NCBI GenBank assembly: GCA_035760965.1
Contig: DASTRY010000014.1
Coordinates: 1-64,000 of the forward strand
DNA: 64,000 nt
Direction: 5' to 3'
Origin: JADGHX01 sp035760965
GTDB lineage: Bacteria > Pseudomonadota > Gammaproteobacteria > Steroidobacterales > Steroidobacteraceae
Shown: piece by piece, positions 16,562 to 24,714 of the stretch
Position numbering within the stretch: the stretch's first letter is position 1
How the letters are laid out: each line of letters starts with the position of its first letter
Made by a program: the position numbers and the translations under genes
Notes under the pieces: generated by a model
What the model saw: the letters and a program-made list of their open reading frames with translations, nothing else
What the model was told of the DNA's origin: nothing
Database searches by the model: none

Positions 16562-16712
16562 GCGGCGGATCGTACGGTCGGCCCGGGCATTTGCCAGAAC
16601 GCCGCGGAGCGGCTTGAGCCGGGACGGTACTCGGTCACAATGCGTGTATAAAGCGCCCGCCGACTGCGCTGTTCCCGTTGCCCTCGCCACAACCGAACCA
16701 CCAGCCGCACGA

Positions 16713-18692
16713 ATGCTCGATTTGTCTGACATCTTCGGCGCCGACGGTCCGCTGCAGCGGGCCTTGCCGGATTTCCGATTCCGGCGCCAGCAATTGCGCA
16801 TGGCGGAGCGCGTGGCCGCGGCGCTCGAGAACCGCGAGCCGCTCGTCGTCGAGGCCGGCACGGGAACGGGCAAGACGTTCGCGTACCTCGTGCCCGCGCT
16901 GCTCTCGCGCAAGCGCGTGCTCATCTCCACGGGCACGCGGACCCTGCAGGACCAGCTCTTCGCGCGCGATCTGCCGGTCGTGTCCGCGGCGCTCGGGCGG
17001 CCGGCGAAGGTGGCCCTCTTGAAAGGCCGCTCGAACTATCTGTGCCGGCATCGATTGCGGCTCGCCGGCGAACAGCTCGCGCTCTCGGGCGCCCGCGTGC
17101 AGGATCGAACGCTCGCGCGCATCTCGCGCTGGTCGCACACGACGCGCACGGGCGATCTGGCGGAGGTGCCGGGTCTCTCGGACGCTCACGCCATCTGGCA
17201 GCAGGTGACTTCCACGCGCGACAACTGCCTCGGCGCGAAATGCGGCGAGTTCAGCCGCTGTCACGTCGCGCTGGCGCGCCGCGCGGCGCAAGAGGCGGAT
17301 GTCGTCGTCGTCAATCACCATCTTCTGCTCGCGGACCTCGCGCTGAAGGAGGACGGGTTCGGCGACATTCTCGGCACCGCGGACGCGCTGATCCTCGACG
17401 AGGCCCACCAGATTCCGGACCTGGCGACGCAGTTCTTCGGCGCGAGCGTCGCGAGCCGGCGCATCGATAATGTCGTGCGCGACGTGCAGGCGGAGCTTGC
17501 GTCGGCGATCCATCACTCGGCCGAGGCGTCAGCCGAGGGTTGGCATCGGCAGGCGTCGGAGGCGGTGCGGGGCGTCGCGGACGCGCTTGCGGCGCTCGCC
17601 TCGATGTTGCCGCGGCAACTCGGGCGCTTCGCCTGGAACGAAGCGCCGCGCTCCGTGAGTGCGCGCGTCGACGAGCTTGCGCACGCGTTGCAGGAGCTCG
17701 CGGCGTGCCTCGTGGAAGCCGGCGACAGCTCGCCGCTCAGTGCCGTCGCCGAGCGCGTCTCGGAGCTGGCGGCCGTGCTGGATCGTTTCGCGACGGTGGA
17801 CGATCTCGACGGCGCGCGGGCGATCGAGGTTCGCGAGAAGGGCTTCACCCTGAGCCTGATCCCCTTCGATGTCGCACAACGCTTTCAGGGCCTGCTCCAG
17901 GCGCGGCCCACGGCGTGGATCTTCACGTCCGCGACGTTGTCGCTCGGCGAGGACTTCAGCCATTTCACGAGTCGCCTCGGGCTTGGCGAGGCCGACACGT
18001 TGAAGATCGACAGCCCCTTCGATTACGAGCGCCAGAGCGTGCTGTATCTGCCGACGGGCATGCCCGATCCGCAGAGCCCCGAATTCGTCGCGGAGGTCAT
18101 CGCGCGCGCGGTGCCGCTCATCGACGCCGCGCGGGGCGGGGCGTTCATCCTCTTCACGAGCCATCGCGCACTCGCACGCGCCGCGCAACTTCTGCGCGAG
18201 CGGTGGGCGGCAGAGGCGCCGTACAACCTCTACGTGCAGGGCGAGGCCCCGCGAGAGCACTTGCTGAAGCAGTTTCGCGAGGACGGCTACGGCGTCCTGC
18301 TCGGCACGACGAGCTTCTGGGAAGGCGTGGACGTCAAGGGCGAGGCGCTGCGCCTCGTCGTCATCGAGAAGCTGCCGTTCGCCTCGCCGGACGATCCCCT
18401 GGTGAAGGCCCGCATCGACCACTTGCAGCAGACCGGCGGCAATGCCTTTCGGGATTACCAGCTGCCGGAGGCCGCGCTTGCTTTGAAGCAAGGCGTCGGC
18501 CGGCTCATTCGCAGCGAAGAGGATTTCGGCGTGGTGGCGATCTGCGATCCGCGCATGACCGGGCGCAGCTACGGGCGCGTGTTCATGAAAGCCCTCCCCG
18601 AGATGACCGTGACGCGCGATCTCGACGAGACGCTGCGTTTTCTGCGGCGGCACACGCCCTTCGAGGGGCGAGCCGTGTCGGGGTCGACATGA
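16713..18692 (+). CDS. yoaA: DinG-family iron-sulfur DNA helicase YoaA
   Basis: A 659-residue superfamily 2 (XPD-like) 5'-3' helicase. Walker A is EAGTGTGKT (residues 47-55) and the DEAH box is at 229-232 (ILDEAHQ). The [4Fe-4S] cysteines lie in NYLCRHRL and DNCLGAKCGEFSRCH. Helicase motifs V/VI are YGVLLGTTSFWEGVD and KQGVGRLIRSEED. The start at Met16713 (MLDLSDIFG) matches the family N-terminus; upstream in-frame codons are not family-like. In E. coli yoaA lies next to tsaB, as here, and YoaA works with DNA polymerase III chi subunit in damage tolerance. The gene's tail is tandemly duplicated downstream. Confidence 0.93.
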   Translation: MLDLSDIFGADGPLQRALPDFRFRRQQLRMAERVAAALENREPLVVEAGTGTGKTFAYLVPALLSRKRVLISTGTRTLQDQLFARDLPVVSAALGRPAKVALLKGRSNYLCRHRLRLAGEQLALSGARVQDRTLARISRWSHTTRTGDLAEVPGLSDAHAIWQQVTSTRDNCLGAKCGEFSRCHVALARRAAQEADVVVVNHHLLLADLALKEDGFGDILGTADALILDEAHQIPDLATQFFGASVASRRIDNVVRDVQAELASAIHHSAEASAEGWHRQASEAVRGVADALAALASMLPRQLGRFAWNEAPRSVSARVDELAHALQELAACLVEAGDSSPLSAVAERVSELAAVLDRFATVDDLDGARAIEVREKGFTLSLIPFDVAQRFQGLLQARPTAWIFTSATLSLGEDFSHFTSRLGLGEADTLKIDSPFDYERQSVLYLPTGMPDPQSPEFVAEVIARAVPLIDAARGGAFILFTSHRALARAAQLLRERWAAEAPYNLYVQGEAPREHLLKQFREDGYGVLLGTTSFWEGVDVKGEALRLVVIEKLPFASPDDPLVKARIDHLQQTGGNAFRDYQLPEAALALKQGVGRLIRSEEDFGVVAICDPRMTGRSYGRVFMKALPEMTVTRDLDETLRFLRRHTPFEGRAVSGST

Positions 18693-18800
18693 GCGTCGGC
18701 CCCCGCGCTTCACGTCCGCGGCGGCACACGCCCTTCGAGGCGAGCCGTGTCGCGGTCGACATGAGCGCCGCCCCGCGCGCTTCACGTCCGCGGCGGCGGT
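18644..18800. repeat. Tandem repeat of the yoaA 3' end (~73 bp, 2 copies plus a partial)
   Basis: A unit beginning GCGGCGGCACACGCCC at 18644 recurs at 18718, and its first bases again at 18790. Each unit carries a version of CCTTCGAGG..GAGCCGTGTCG.GGTCGACATGAGCG and GCGCTTCACGTCC. Unit 1 overlaps the last ~16 codons of yoaA; unit 2 is non-coding. It fills the 118-base gap to tsaB. Confidence 0.85.
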
Positions 18801-18810
18801 CAGGAGCGCG

Positions 18811-19683
18811 ATGAAAATACTCGCACTGGATACGGCGACGGAGGCGTGCTCAGCCGCGCTCCTCATCGATGGCCGCCTCATCGCGCGTGAGATGGAGCTC
18901 GAGCGCGGGCACGCGGAGAACATCCTGCCGATGATCGATGCGGTGCTCGCGGAAGTGGGCGTGTCGCTTGCGGCGGTGGACGCGATTGCATTCGGCCGCG
19001 GCCCCGGCGGCTTCACCGGGGTGCGGCTCGCGGCGAGTGTGACGCAAGGGCTGGCGTTCGCAGCCGATAGGCCGGTGGTGCCGGTGTCGGACCTGGCGGC
19101 TGTCGCCCAGCGTGCGCTGGAGATGGAGCCCGGCACCGATCGAGTCATTGTCTGCAATGATGCCCGCATGCAGGAGGTGTACTGGGCGTGCTTCGAGCGC
19201 GACGATCAAGGCTTCGCTCGCCTCGTGGGCGCCGAGCACGTCGGTCCGCCCGAGGGAGTCGAGCTCTGGCCGGCGTGGCTGAGCGGCTCCGAGTCCGCGG
19301 GCGCGAGCCGATCGCAGAGCCCGGAATCGCCGAGCCCACCGTCGCGCGCCGCTGCATCGCCAAGCCCCGCGTCGAGCCGCCCGACATCGCAAGTCCCGGC
19401 GGCTGGGGCCGCTTTCGTGCGCGGTTCGGGCGCGGGTGATCCGAGCATCGGCGCCGCGGGTCGGGGTTTCCGCGCCTACCCGCAGCTGCGAGCGAAGCTG
19501 CTGTCCTCCCAGTCGGTTGCCGCACCAGCGCACCTCGTCAGCGACGATCTGCTTCCCCGCGCCCACGAGATCGCACGGCTGGCGCTTCGCGAGGTCGAGG
19601 CAGGGCGGCTCGTGCGGCCGGAGGATGCGATCCCGGTGTATCTCCGCGACGATGTTGCCCGTCCGAAGTCATCGCACACATGA
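18811..19683 (+). CDS. tsaB: tRNA threonylcarbamoyladenosine biosynthesis protein TsaB
   Basis: ASKHA-fold partner of TsaD in the TsaBDE complex that makes t6A37 in ANN-decoding tRNAs. Seen: MKILALDTATEACSAAL, RGHAENILPMI and FGRGPGGFTGVRLAASVTQGLA. At 290 aa it is ~60 longer than E. coli TsaB. The excess is a Ser/Pro/Ala-rich low-complexity stretch (about residues 153-215: repeated SPSPPS, SPSPAS) inside the second domain; the conserved C-terminal DDLLPRAHEIARLAL follows it. Follows yoaA. The reading frame is intact. Confidence 0.93.
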   Translation: MKILALDTATEACSAALLIDGRLIAREMELERGHAENILPMIDAVLAEVGVSLAAVDAIAFGRGPGGFTGVRLAASVTQGLAFAADRPVVPVSDLAAVAQRALEMEPGTDRVIVCNDARMQEVYWACFERDDQGFARLVGAEHVGPPEGVELWPAWLSGSESAGASRSQSPESPSPPSRAAASPSPASSRPTSQVPAAGAAFVRGSGAGDPSIGAAGRGFRAYPQLRAKLLSSQSVAAPAHLVSDDLLPRAHEIARLALREVEAGRLVRPEDAIPVYLRDDVARPKSSHT

Positions 19684-19832
19684 CGACCGCGCGCCCGAGT
19701 GCCGCCGATTCAAGAACCGCATCTCCGCACGCCGCGACCTCGAGAAGCGCATGTCGAAGTGACCATAGACTCGATGACGTCCCGAACACCTCCGGCCGCG
19801 CGCCGTCACCCGTCTGAAAAGCTCGCCGAAGT

Positions 19833-19868
19833 CCGTCATCAATCTGTCATCAACGCCCTCTGTAATAC
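19833..19868 (+). promoter_or_regulatory. Pho box and promoter of phoB
   Basis: Direct 7-mers CCGTCAT (19833-19839) and CTGTCAT (19844-19850) are spaced by CAAT, the 7-4-7 layout of PhoB sites. A TAATAC -10 (19863-19868) follows 12 bases later, as in sigma70 Pho promoters where the box replaces the -35. It lies 50 bases before phoB, implying autoactivation. Confidence 0.78.
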
Positions 19869-19899
19869 GCGCGCCCATTGAGGAGCCCGTGCAGGTGCC

Positions 19900-20595
19900 A
19901 TGCCCGCGAAACAGGTGCTGATCGTCGAGGATGAGAAGCCGATCCGCGACATGATCGCGTTCGGCCTGAAGCGCCACGGCTTCGACGTTCGCGAAGCCGA
20001 GGATTGCCGCAGTGCGCGCGCCGCACTGGCCGACAAGCGCCCCGACCTGGTGCTCATCGACTGGATGCTGCCCGACATGAGCGGTCTCGAGCTGGCGCGC
20101 GCGCTGAAGCGCGACCGCGACACCCGCGAGCTGCCGATCATCATGCTCACGGCTCGCGCGGAGGAGGGCGACAAGGTCGCGGGTCTCGAAGGCGGCGCGG
20201 ACGATTACGTCACCAAGCCCTTCTCGCCCCGCGAGCTCGTTGCGCGCATCAACGCGGTGCTGCGCCGGGCCGCGCCCAATGGCGGCGAGGAGCGCATCGA
20301 ATTCGAAGGCCTCGCGCTCGACCAGGCGAGCCATCGCGTGATGGTCGGCGAGAAGACGATCCCACTCGGCCCCACCGAATACCGCATGCTCGAGTTCTTC
20401 ATGACGCATCCGGAGCGCGTGTACAAGCGCGACCAGCTCCTCGATCGCGTCTGGGGCGGCAACGTCTACGTCGAGGAGCGCACGATCGACGTGCACATCC
20501 GCCGCTTGCGCAAGGCGCTCGAAGAATTCGGGTACGATCGCTTCATTCAGACCGTGCGCGGCTCGGGGTATCGGTTCTCGGCTCGCCCGGAGTAG
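19900..20595 (+). CDS. phoB: Phosphate regulon response regulator PhoB
   Basis: OmpR/PhoB-class regulator of 231 aa. The receiver domain (1-120) has acidic pocket Glu10/Asp11, phospho-acceptor Asp54 (LVLIDWMLPD), Thr in MLTAR and Lys in YVTKPF. The winged-helix output domain has LGPTEYRMLEFFMTHPERVY, EERTIDVHIRRLRKALE and VRGSGYRF. When phosphorylated by PhoR it activates Pho-box promoters, including its own. Heads a phoB-phoR-phoU unit; the 40-base gap to phoR has no terminator. Confidence 0.97.
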   Translation: MPAKQVLIVEDEKPIRDMIAFGLKRHGFDVREAEDCRSARAALADKRPDLVLIDWMLPDMSGLELARALKRDRDTRELPIIMLTARAEEGDKVAGLEGGADDYVTKPFSPRELVARINAVLRRAAPNGGEERIEFEGLALDQASHRVMVGEKTIPLGPTEYRMLEFFMTHPERVYKRDQLLDRVWGGNVYVEERTIDVHIRRLRKALEEFGYDRFIQTVRGSGYRFSARPE

Positions 20596-20635
20596 TGCGA
20601 GGCGGTTTCGGAGCAAAGGCCGTGAGATCCGACCC

Positions 20636-21967
20636 ATGCAAGGGTTGAAACAGGCCTGGTGGTTTGCAGCGGGACGGTTGCTCGCGACCGCCGTCGTCGG
20701 CCTCGTTGGCGGCTGGGTCTTCGGAAACGTGTGGGCGGCGCTCGCTCTCGCGCTCGCCGGCTACCTCGCCTGGCAGCTCGTGAACCTCTGCCGGCTCGAC
20801 TACTGGGTGCGTCACCGCAGCTTTGCGGACCCGCCGGAATTCGGCGGCGTGTGGGGCGAAGTGGTCACACAGGTGGTGCGGCTCCATCGCCGCAAGCGCT
20901 ATCACAAGCAGCGGTTCGTGAAGCTCCTGCGGCAGATCCAGCGCTCGACGGCGGCGCTCCCCGACGGCGTCGTGATCCTCGACGAGCAGCGCGAGATCGT
21001 GTGGTTCAACCAAACCGCCAGCCGCTTGCTGAATCTGCGCGGCGCGGCCGACTACGGGCTGCGCATCGACAATCTGCTGCGTCAGCCGGAGCTCGCGCGC
21101 TATCTCGATGCCGGCGACTATCAGAATCCGGTGGCGCTGCAGCCCGACGCCGGACTCGACAATTTCCTGTCGCTGCAGCTCGTGCCGTACGGCGAAGGGC
21201 AGCATCTGCTGCTGGTGCGCGACGTCTCGCGGCAGATGCGCTTGGAGAACATGCGCAAAGACTTCGTAGCCAACGCCTCGCACGAGCTGCGCTCGCCGCT
21301 CTCGGTGATCGCGGGCTATCTCGAGACGCTGTATCACGATCCGGCGCTCGACAAAGACCTGCAGGCGCCGGTCGCCGAAATGAGGCGGCAGGCGGCGCGG
21401 ATGACGTCGATCATTCAGGACCTGCTCGCGCTCTCGAAGCTCGAGGAGAGCGACGAGATGGTCGGCGGCGACTACATCGATGTGCCGGCGCTGATCGCGG
21501 CGCTGCGCAGGGACGTGCTCGCGCGGCCCGCGCATCCGCACGAAGTGCGTATCAGAATCGAGTCGCAGGCCGCGCTGCGCGGCGATGAGCCCGAGATCCA
21601 CTCCGCGTTCTCCAACCTCGTCGACAACGCGGCGAAATACACGCCGCCCGAGGGCAGCATCGAGATGCGCTGGTGGGTCGACGACGCAGGCGGCCATTTC
21701 GCCGTGACCGATACGGGCATCGGCATACCGCCCGAGCACATTCCGCGGCTCACCGAGCGGTTCTATCGCGTCGATGAGGGCCGCTCGCGCGCAACCGGCG
21801 GTTCCGGGCTCGGCCTTGCGATCGTGAAACACGTGCTGCAGCGGCACGGGGCGACGCTCGACATCGAGAGCACGTTAGGCTCGGGCAGCACGTTCACCTG
21901 TCACTTCCCGCTCCAGCGGGTGAGTGGCGAGCACACATCGGCGGTGGAATCGCGCGCCGCGGGCTGA
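20636..21967 (+). CDS. phoR: Phosphate regulon sensor kinase PhoR
   Basis: Membrane histidine kinase of 443 aa. Two closely spaced N-terminal hydrophobic segments (~10-50) have almost no periplasmic loop, as in E. coli PhoR. A PAS-like domain follows (~105-195, LPDGVVILDEQREIVWFN), then HisKA with phospho-acceptor His216 (ANASHELRSPLSV), and HATPase_c with N-box NLVDNAAKYT, G1 DTGIGIP and G2 GGSGLGLAIVKHV. It senses phosphate through the Pst transporter and PhoU rather than directly. The partner phoB is upstream and phoU 61 bases downstream. Confidence 0.96.
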   Translation: MQGLKQAWWFAAGRLLATAVVGLVGGWVFGNVWAALALALAGYLAWQLVNLCRLDYWVRHRSFADPPEFGGVWGEVVTQVVRLHRRKRYHKQRFVKLLRQIQRSTAALPDGVVILDEQREIVWFNQTASRLLNLRGAADYGLRIDNLLRQPELARYLDAGDYQNPVALQPDAGLDNFLSLQLVPYGEGQHLLLVRDVSRQMRLENMRKDFVANASHELRSPLSVIAGYLETLYHDPALDKDLQAPVAEMRRQAARMTSIIQDLLALSKLEESDEMVGGDYIDVPALIAALRRDVLARPAHPHEVRIRIESQAALRGDEPEIHSAFSNLVDNAAKYTPPEGSIEMRWWVDDAGGHFAVTDTGIGIPPEHIPRLTERFYRVDEGRSRATGGSGLGLAIVKHVLQRHGATLDIESTLGSGSTFTCHFPLQRVSGEHTSAVESRAAG

Positions 21968-22028
21968 GCCGCAGGTCGCCTTCCGCTATGATCCCTTGAA
22001 CGAGGCGCTCTTCTGGAGCAGTCGAACG

Positions 22029-22769
22029 ATGGAAACCGCGGACCTGAGCCATCACATTTCCCGCCGCTTCAACGAGGATCTGGAGCGCGTGCGGAGCAAA
22101 GTGCTCGCGATGGGCGGCTTCGTCGAGCAGCAGCTCCAGAAAGCCGTCACCGCGCTGGTCGAGGGCGACAGCTCGCTCGGCGAGGCGGTGGCCATGGACG
22201 ACTACAAGGTCAACGACATGGAAGTGTCCATCGACGAGGAGTGCAGCCGCATCCTCGCGACGCGCGCTCCCGCGGCCGGGGACCTGCGGCTGATCGTCGC
22301 CATCATCAAGACGATCACGGACCTCGAGCGCGTGGGCGATGAGGGCGAGAAGATCGGCTACATCGCATCACGGCTCGCGACGATGGAGCGCCCGGCGGAC
22401 AAGTACCGGGAGATCAAGCACCTCGGCCGCGTGGTGTCCGAGATGGTCCACGACGCGCTCGACGCCTTCGCGCGTATGGATGTCGAGGCGGCGCTGAAAG
22501 TGGCGCGCCAGGATCGGGTGGTCGACGAAGAGTACGAAGCGATCCAGCGTCAGTGCATCACGTTCATGATGGAAGACCCGCGCACCATCCGGCGCGCGCT
22601 GGACATCCTGTGGGTCGTGCGGGCGCTCGAGCGGATCGGCGACCATGCGAAGAACATCAGCGAATACGTGATCTACATGGTTCACGGCAAGGACATTCGC
22701 CACACCTCGCTCGACGACGTCGAGCGCGAGCTCCGCGACGGCATGCCGCCGGCGCGCCCCGGCGCCTAG
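22029..22769 (+). CDS. phoU: Phosphate signalling protein PhoU
   Basis: 246-residue cytosolic protein of two three-helix bundles, each with the PhoU metal-binding signature (ITDLERVGDEGEKIGYIA and VVRALERIGDHAKNISEY). It links Pst transporter state to PhoR, keeping PhoR in phosphatase mode when phosphate is plentiful. The start is Met22029 (METADLSHHISRRFNEDLE); the upstream in-frame extension is not PhoU-like. Here phoU sits with phoBR rather than after pstB as in E. coli; a possible second, dead copy lies after pstB. Confidence 0.96.
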   Translation: METADLSHHISRRFNEDLERVRSKVLAMGGFVEQQLQKAVTALVEGDSSLGEAVAMDDYKVNDMEVSIDEECSRILATRAPAAGDLRLIVAIIKTITDLERVGDEGEKIGYIASRLATMERPADKYREIKHLGRVVSEMVHDALDAFARMDVEAALKVARQDRVVDEEYEAIQRQCITFMMEDPRTIRRALDILWVVRALERIGDHAKNISEYVIYMVHGKDIRHTSLDDVERELRDGMPPARPGA

Positions 22770-22865
22770 CAGTCCTCGCCGGGGCTCACGGGCGTGCACT
22801 TCGGCGCACCGGCGTGCACACGGGCTCGCCGGTGGCGTAGGATCGGCCGCCGAGGTGGACACGAC

Positions 22866-23396
22866 GTGCTGAACAATCGCCGCACTTTGAATCTTGCCGG
22901 CTTCCTGGCCTGCGCTGCGCTCATGGGCTACGCGCTGTACGCGCAGTACGTGCTCGGGCTGGAGCCGTGCCCGCTCTGCATCTTCCAGCGCATCGGGATC
23001 ATCGCGCTGGGCGTCGTGTTCCTGATCGCTGCGCTTCACAACCCGAAGCGCTGGGGCGCGTACGTCTACGCGGGTCTCATCGCGGTCGCCGCGTTGGCGA
23101 CGATTGGCGTCGCCGCTCGGCACGTTTATGTGCAGAGCCTGCCGCCGGGATCGGTGCCTTCGTGTGGCGCACCGCTCAGTGTCCTCGTGAAATTCACACC
23201 GCCGATCGAGCTCATCAAGAAGGTGCTGACCGGAGGCGGGGAGTGCGCCGAGGTGAACTGGCGTTTCCTCGGCCTCGCCATGCCGGCGTGGGTACTGATC
23301 AGTGCGGTCGTGCTCGGTGCCTTCGGCGTCTTCGCCAATGTCCGCGGCAGGTCGGCGCGGGCCGTGAGCTCGGAGCCGAGCTTCGCCCGGCGCTGA
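22866..23396 (+). CDS. dsbB: Disulfide bond formation protein B
   Basis: Inner-membrane quinone reductase that reoxidises DsbA. 176 aa with four predicted helices. The first periplasmic pair is Cys35-x-x-Cys38 (EPCPLCIFQR) and the second pair Cys100 and Cys127, both as in the family; the Arg following CPLCIFQ helps bind quinone. The GTG start at 22866 has GAGGT ten bases upstream; an earlier ATG (22794) would add a highly charged segment. No dsbA is adjacent. Confidence 0.94.
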   Translation: MLNNRRTLNLAGFLACAALMGYALYAQYVLGLEPCPLCIFQRIGIIALGVVFLIAALHNPKRWGAYVYAGLIAVAALATIGVAARHVYVQSLPPGSVPSCGAPLSVLVKFTPPIELIKKVLTGGGECAEVNWRFLGLAMPAWVLISAVVLGAFGVFANVRGRSARAVSSEPSFARR

Positions 23397-23414
23397 GTCC
23401 ACCCGGAGCTGGGA

Positions 23415-24545
23415 TTACTTCGCCAGCAGGTTTCGCAGCGCCCCGAAGTACATCCGGTGCAGGGCGTCGATCTCCTCGACGCGCACGCACTCATTCACCT
23501 TGTGAATGCTGGCGTTGACCACGCCGAGCTCGACGACCTGCGCCCCTGTCGGCGCGATGAATCGGCCGTCCGAGGTGCCGCCGCCCGTCGAGTAGGCGGG
23601 CGGCGCGCCCCGCACCTCGGCCACCGCGGCGCTCACGGCCTCCGAGAACACCCCTGGCGGCGTGTAGAACGGCTCCCCGGACAGGTACCACTCGATCGTG
23701 AACTTCACGTCGTGCTTGCGCAGGATGCTCTCGACCTGCTCCTTCAGCCCCTCGAGCGTCTGCACCGGCGAGTAGCGGAGGTTGAAGCGCGCCTTCAGCT
23801 CGCCGGGAATGACGTTCGGTGCGCCCGTGCCGGCGTTGAAGTTCGAGATCTGAAACGTCGTCGGTTGGAAGTGCTCCGTGCCGCTGTCCCACACCCGGGT
23901 CACCAGCTCCGCGAGCGCCGGAGCGAAGGCGTGCACCGGATTGACGGCAAGCTGCGGGTAGGCCACGTGCCCCTGCACCCCGTGCACGGTCAGGCGGCCG
24001 CTGAACGAGCCGCGCCGCCCGATCTTGATCGTATCGCCGATGGTCGCCTCGCTCGAGGGCTCACCGACGATGCACCAATCGATCTTCTCGCCGCGCGCGC
24101 TGAGCGTCTCCATCACCTTCTTGGTCCCGTCGACCGAAGGGCCTTCCTCGTCGCTGGTGATCAGGAACGCGATGGACCCCTTGTGCTGGGGATACTCGCG
24201 CACGAACTGCTCGGTCGCCGTGATCATCGCGGCGAGCCCGCTCTTCATGTCGGCTGCCCCGCGTCCGTACAGCACGCCGTCGCGCACGACGGGCACGAAC
24301 GGGTCCGACTTCCACTCCTCGAGTGGTCCGGTCGGGACGACGTCGGTGTGGCCGGCGAAGCAGAGCACCGGCCCCTGCGTGCCGCGCCGGGCCCACAGAT
24401 TGTCGACGATGCCGTAACGGAGCCGCTCGATGCGGAAACCCGCAGCTTCGAGCCGGGCCGCCATCACGTCCTGACATCCTTCATCGGCCGGCGTGACGGA
24501 ACGGCGGGAGATGAGGTCCTGGGTGAGCTCGAGGGTTGCGGACAT
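23415..24545 (-). CDS. dapE: Succinyl-diaminopimelate desuccinylase
   Basis: M20 zinc peptidase-family enzyme (376 aa) removing succinate from N-succinyl-LL-DAP in lysine and peptidoglycan synthesis. Metal and catalytic residues are in CFAGHTDVVP, LYGRGAADMKSGLAAM and TSDEEGPSVDGTKK. The dimerisation domain is in the middle (VHGVQGHVAYPQLAVNPVH) and the late ligand His is in ELGVVNASIHKVNE. Convergent with dsbB (18-base gap) and divergent from pstS. The DapC and DapD genes for the two preceding steps are 9-10 kb downstream in the window. Confidence 0.97.
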   Translation of the reverse strand: MSATLELTQDLISRRSVTPADEGCQDVMAARLEAAGFRIERLRYGIVDNLWARRGTQGPVLCFAGHTDVVPTGPLEEWKSDPFVPVVRDGVLYGRGAADMKSGLAAMITATEQFVREYPQHKGSIAFLITSDEEGPSVDGTKKVMETLSARGEKIDWCIVGEPSSEATIGDTIKIGRRGSFSGRLTVHGVQGHVAYPQLAVNPVHAFAPALAELVTRVWDSGTEHFQPTTFQISNFNAGTGAPNVIPGELKARFNLRYSPVQTLEGLKEQVESILRKHDVKFTIEWYLSGEPFYTPPGVFSEAVSAAVAEVRGAPPAYSTGGGTSDGRFIAPTGAQVVELGVVNASIHKVNECVRVEEIDALHRMYFGALRNLLAK

Positions 24546-24652
24546 GGCGCGCCTTATACGGGGTGGTGTCGGTCAACTCAAGTGTCGGCGGCGCCGCGCA
24601 ACCCGGCTCGCGGCCACGGCGGCCGGTGCAGCGCTCGGCGCGATCCGGTGTC

Positions 24653-24670
24653 CGGCAACGTGACTGTAAC
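24653..24670 (+). promoter_or_regulatory. Possible weak Pho box before pstS
   Basis: CGGCAAC-GTGA-CTGTAAC keeps the 7-4-7 spacing. The second half matches PhoB sites at six of seven positions, the first at only about four. Expected from function, but much weaker than the phoB site. Confidence 0.35.
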
Positions 24671-24689
24671 AATGGGTCCATAGAGTGCG

Positions 24690-24708
24690 CCTCCGTCACT
24701 CACGGAGG
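24690..24708 (+). promoter_or_regulatory. Hairpin covering the pstS ribosome-binding site
   Basis: CCTCCGT pairs perfectly with ACGGAGG across a 5-base loop. The 3' arm contains the GGAGG that serves the TTG start at 24715, so the folded leader would hide the ribosome-binding site. Confidence 0.5.
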
Positions 24709-24714
24709 TCGCCC

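Noticed and set aside
14614..17535. The string GAGGCGTCAGCCG or a near copy at three places (near 14616, 14727, 17523)
   Set aside because: Considered as a dispersed repeat, but the 17523 copy is within yoaA coding sequence and the motif is short and GC-rich, so chance or codon bias is likely.
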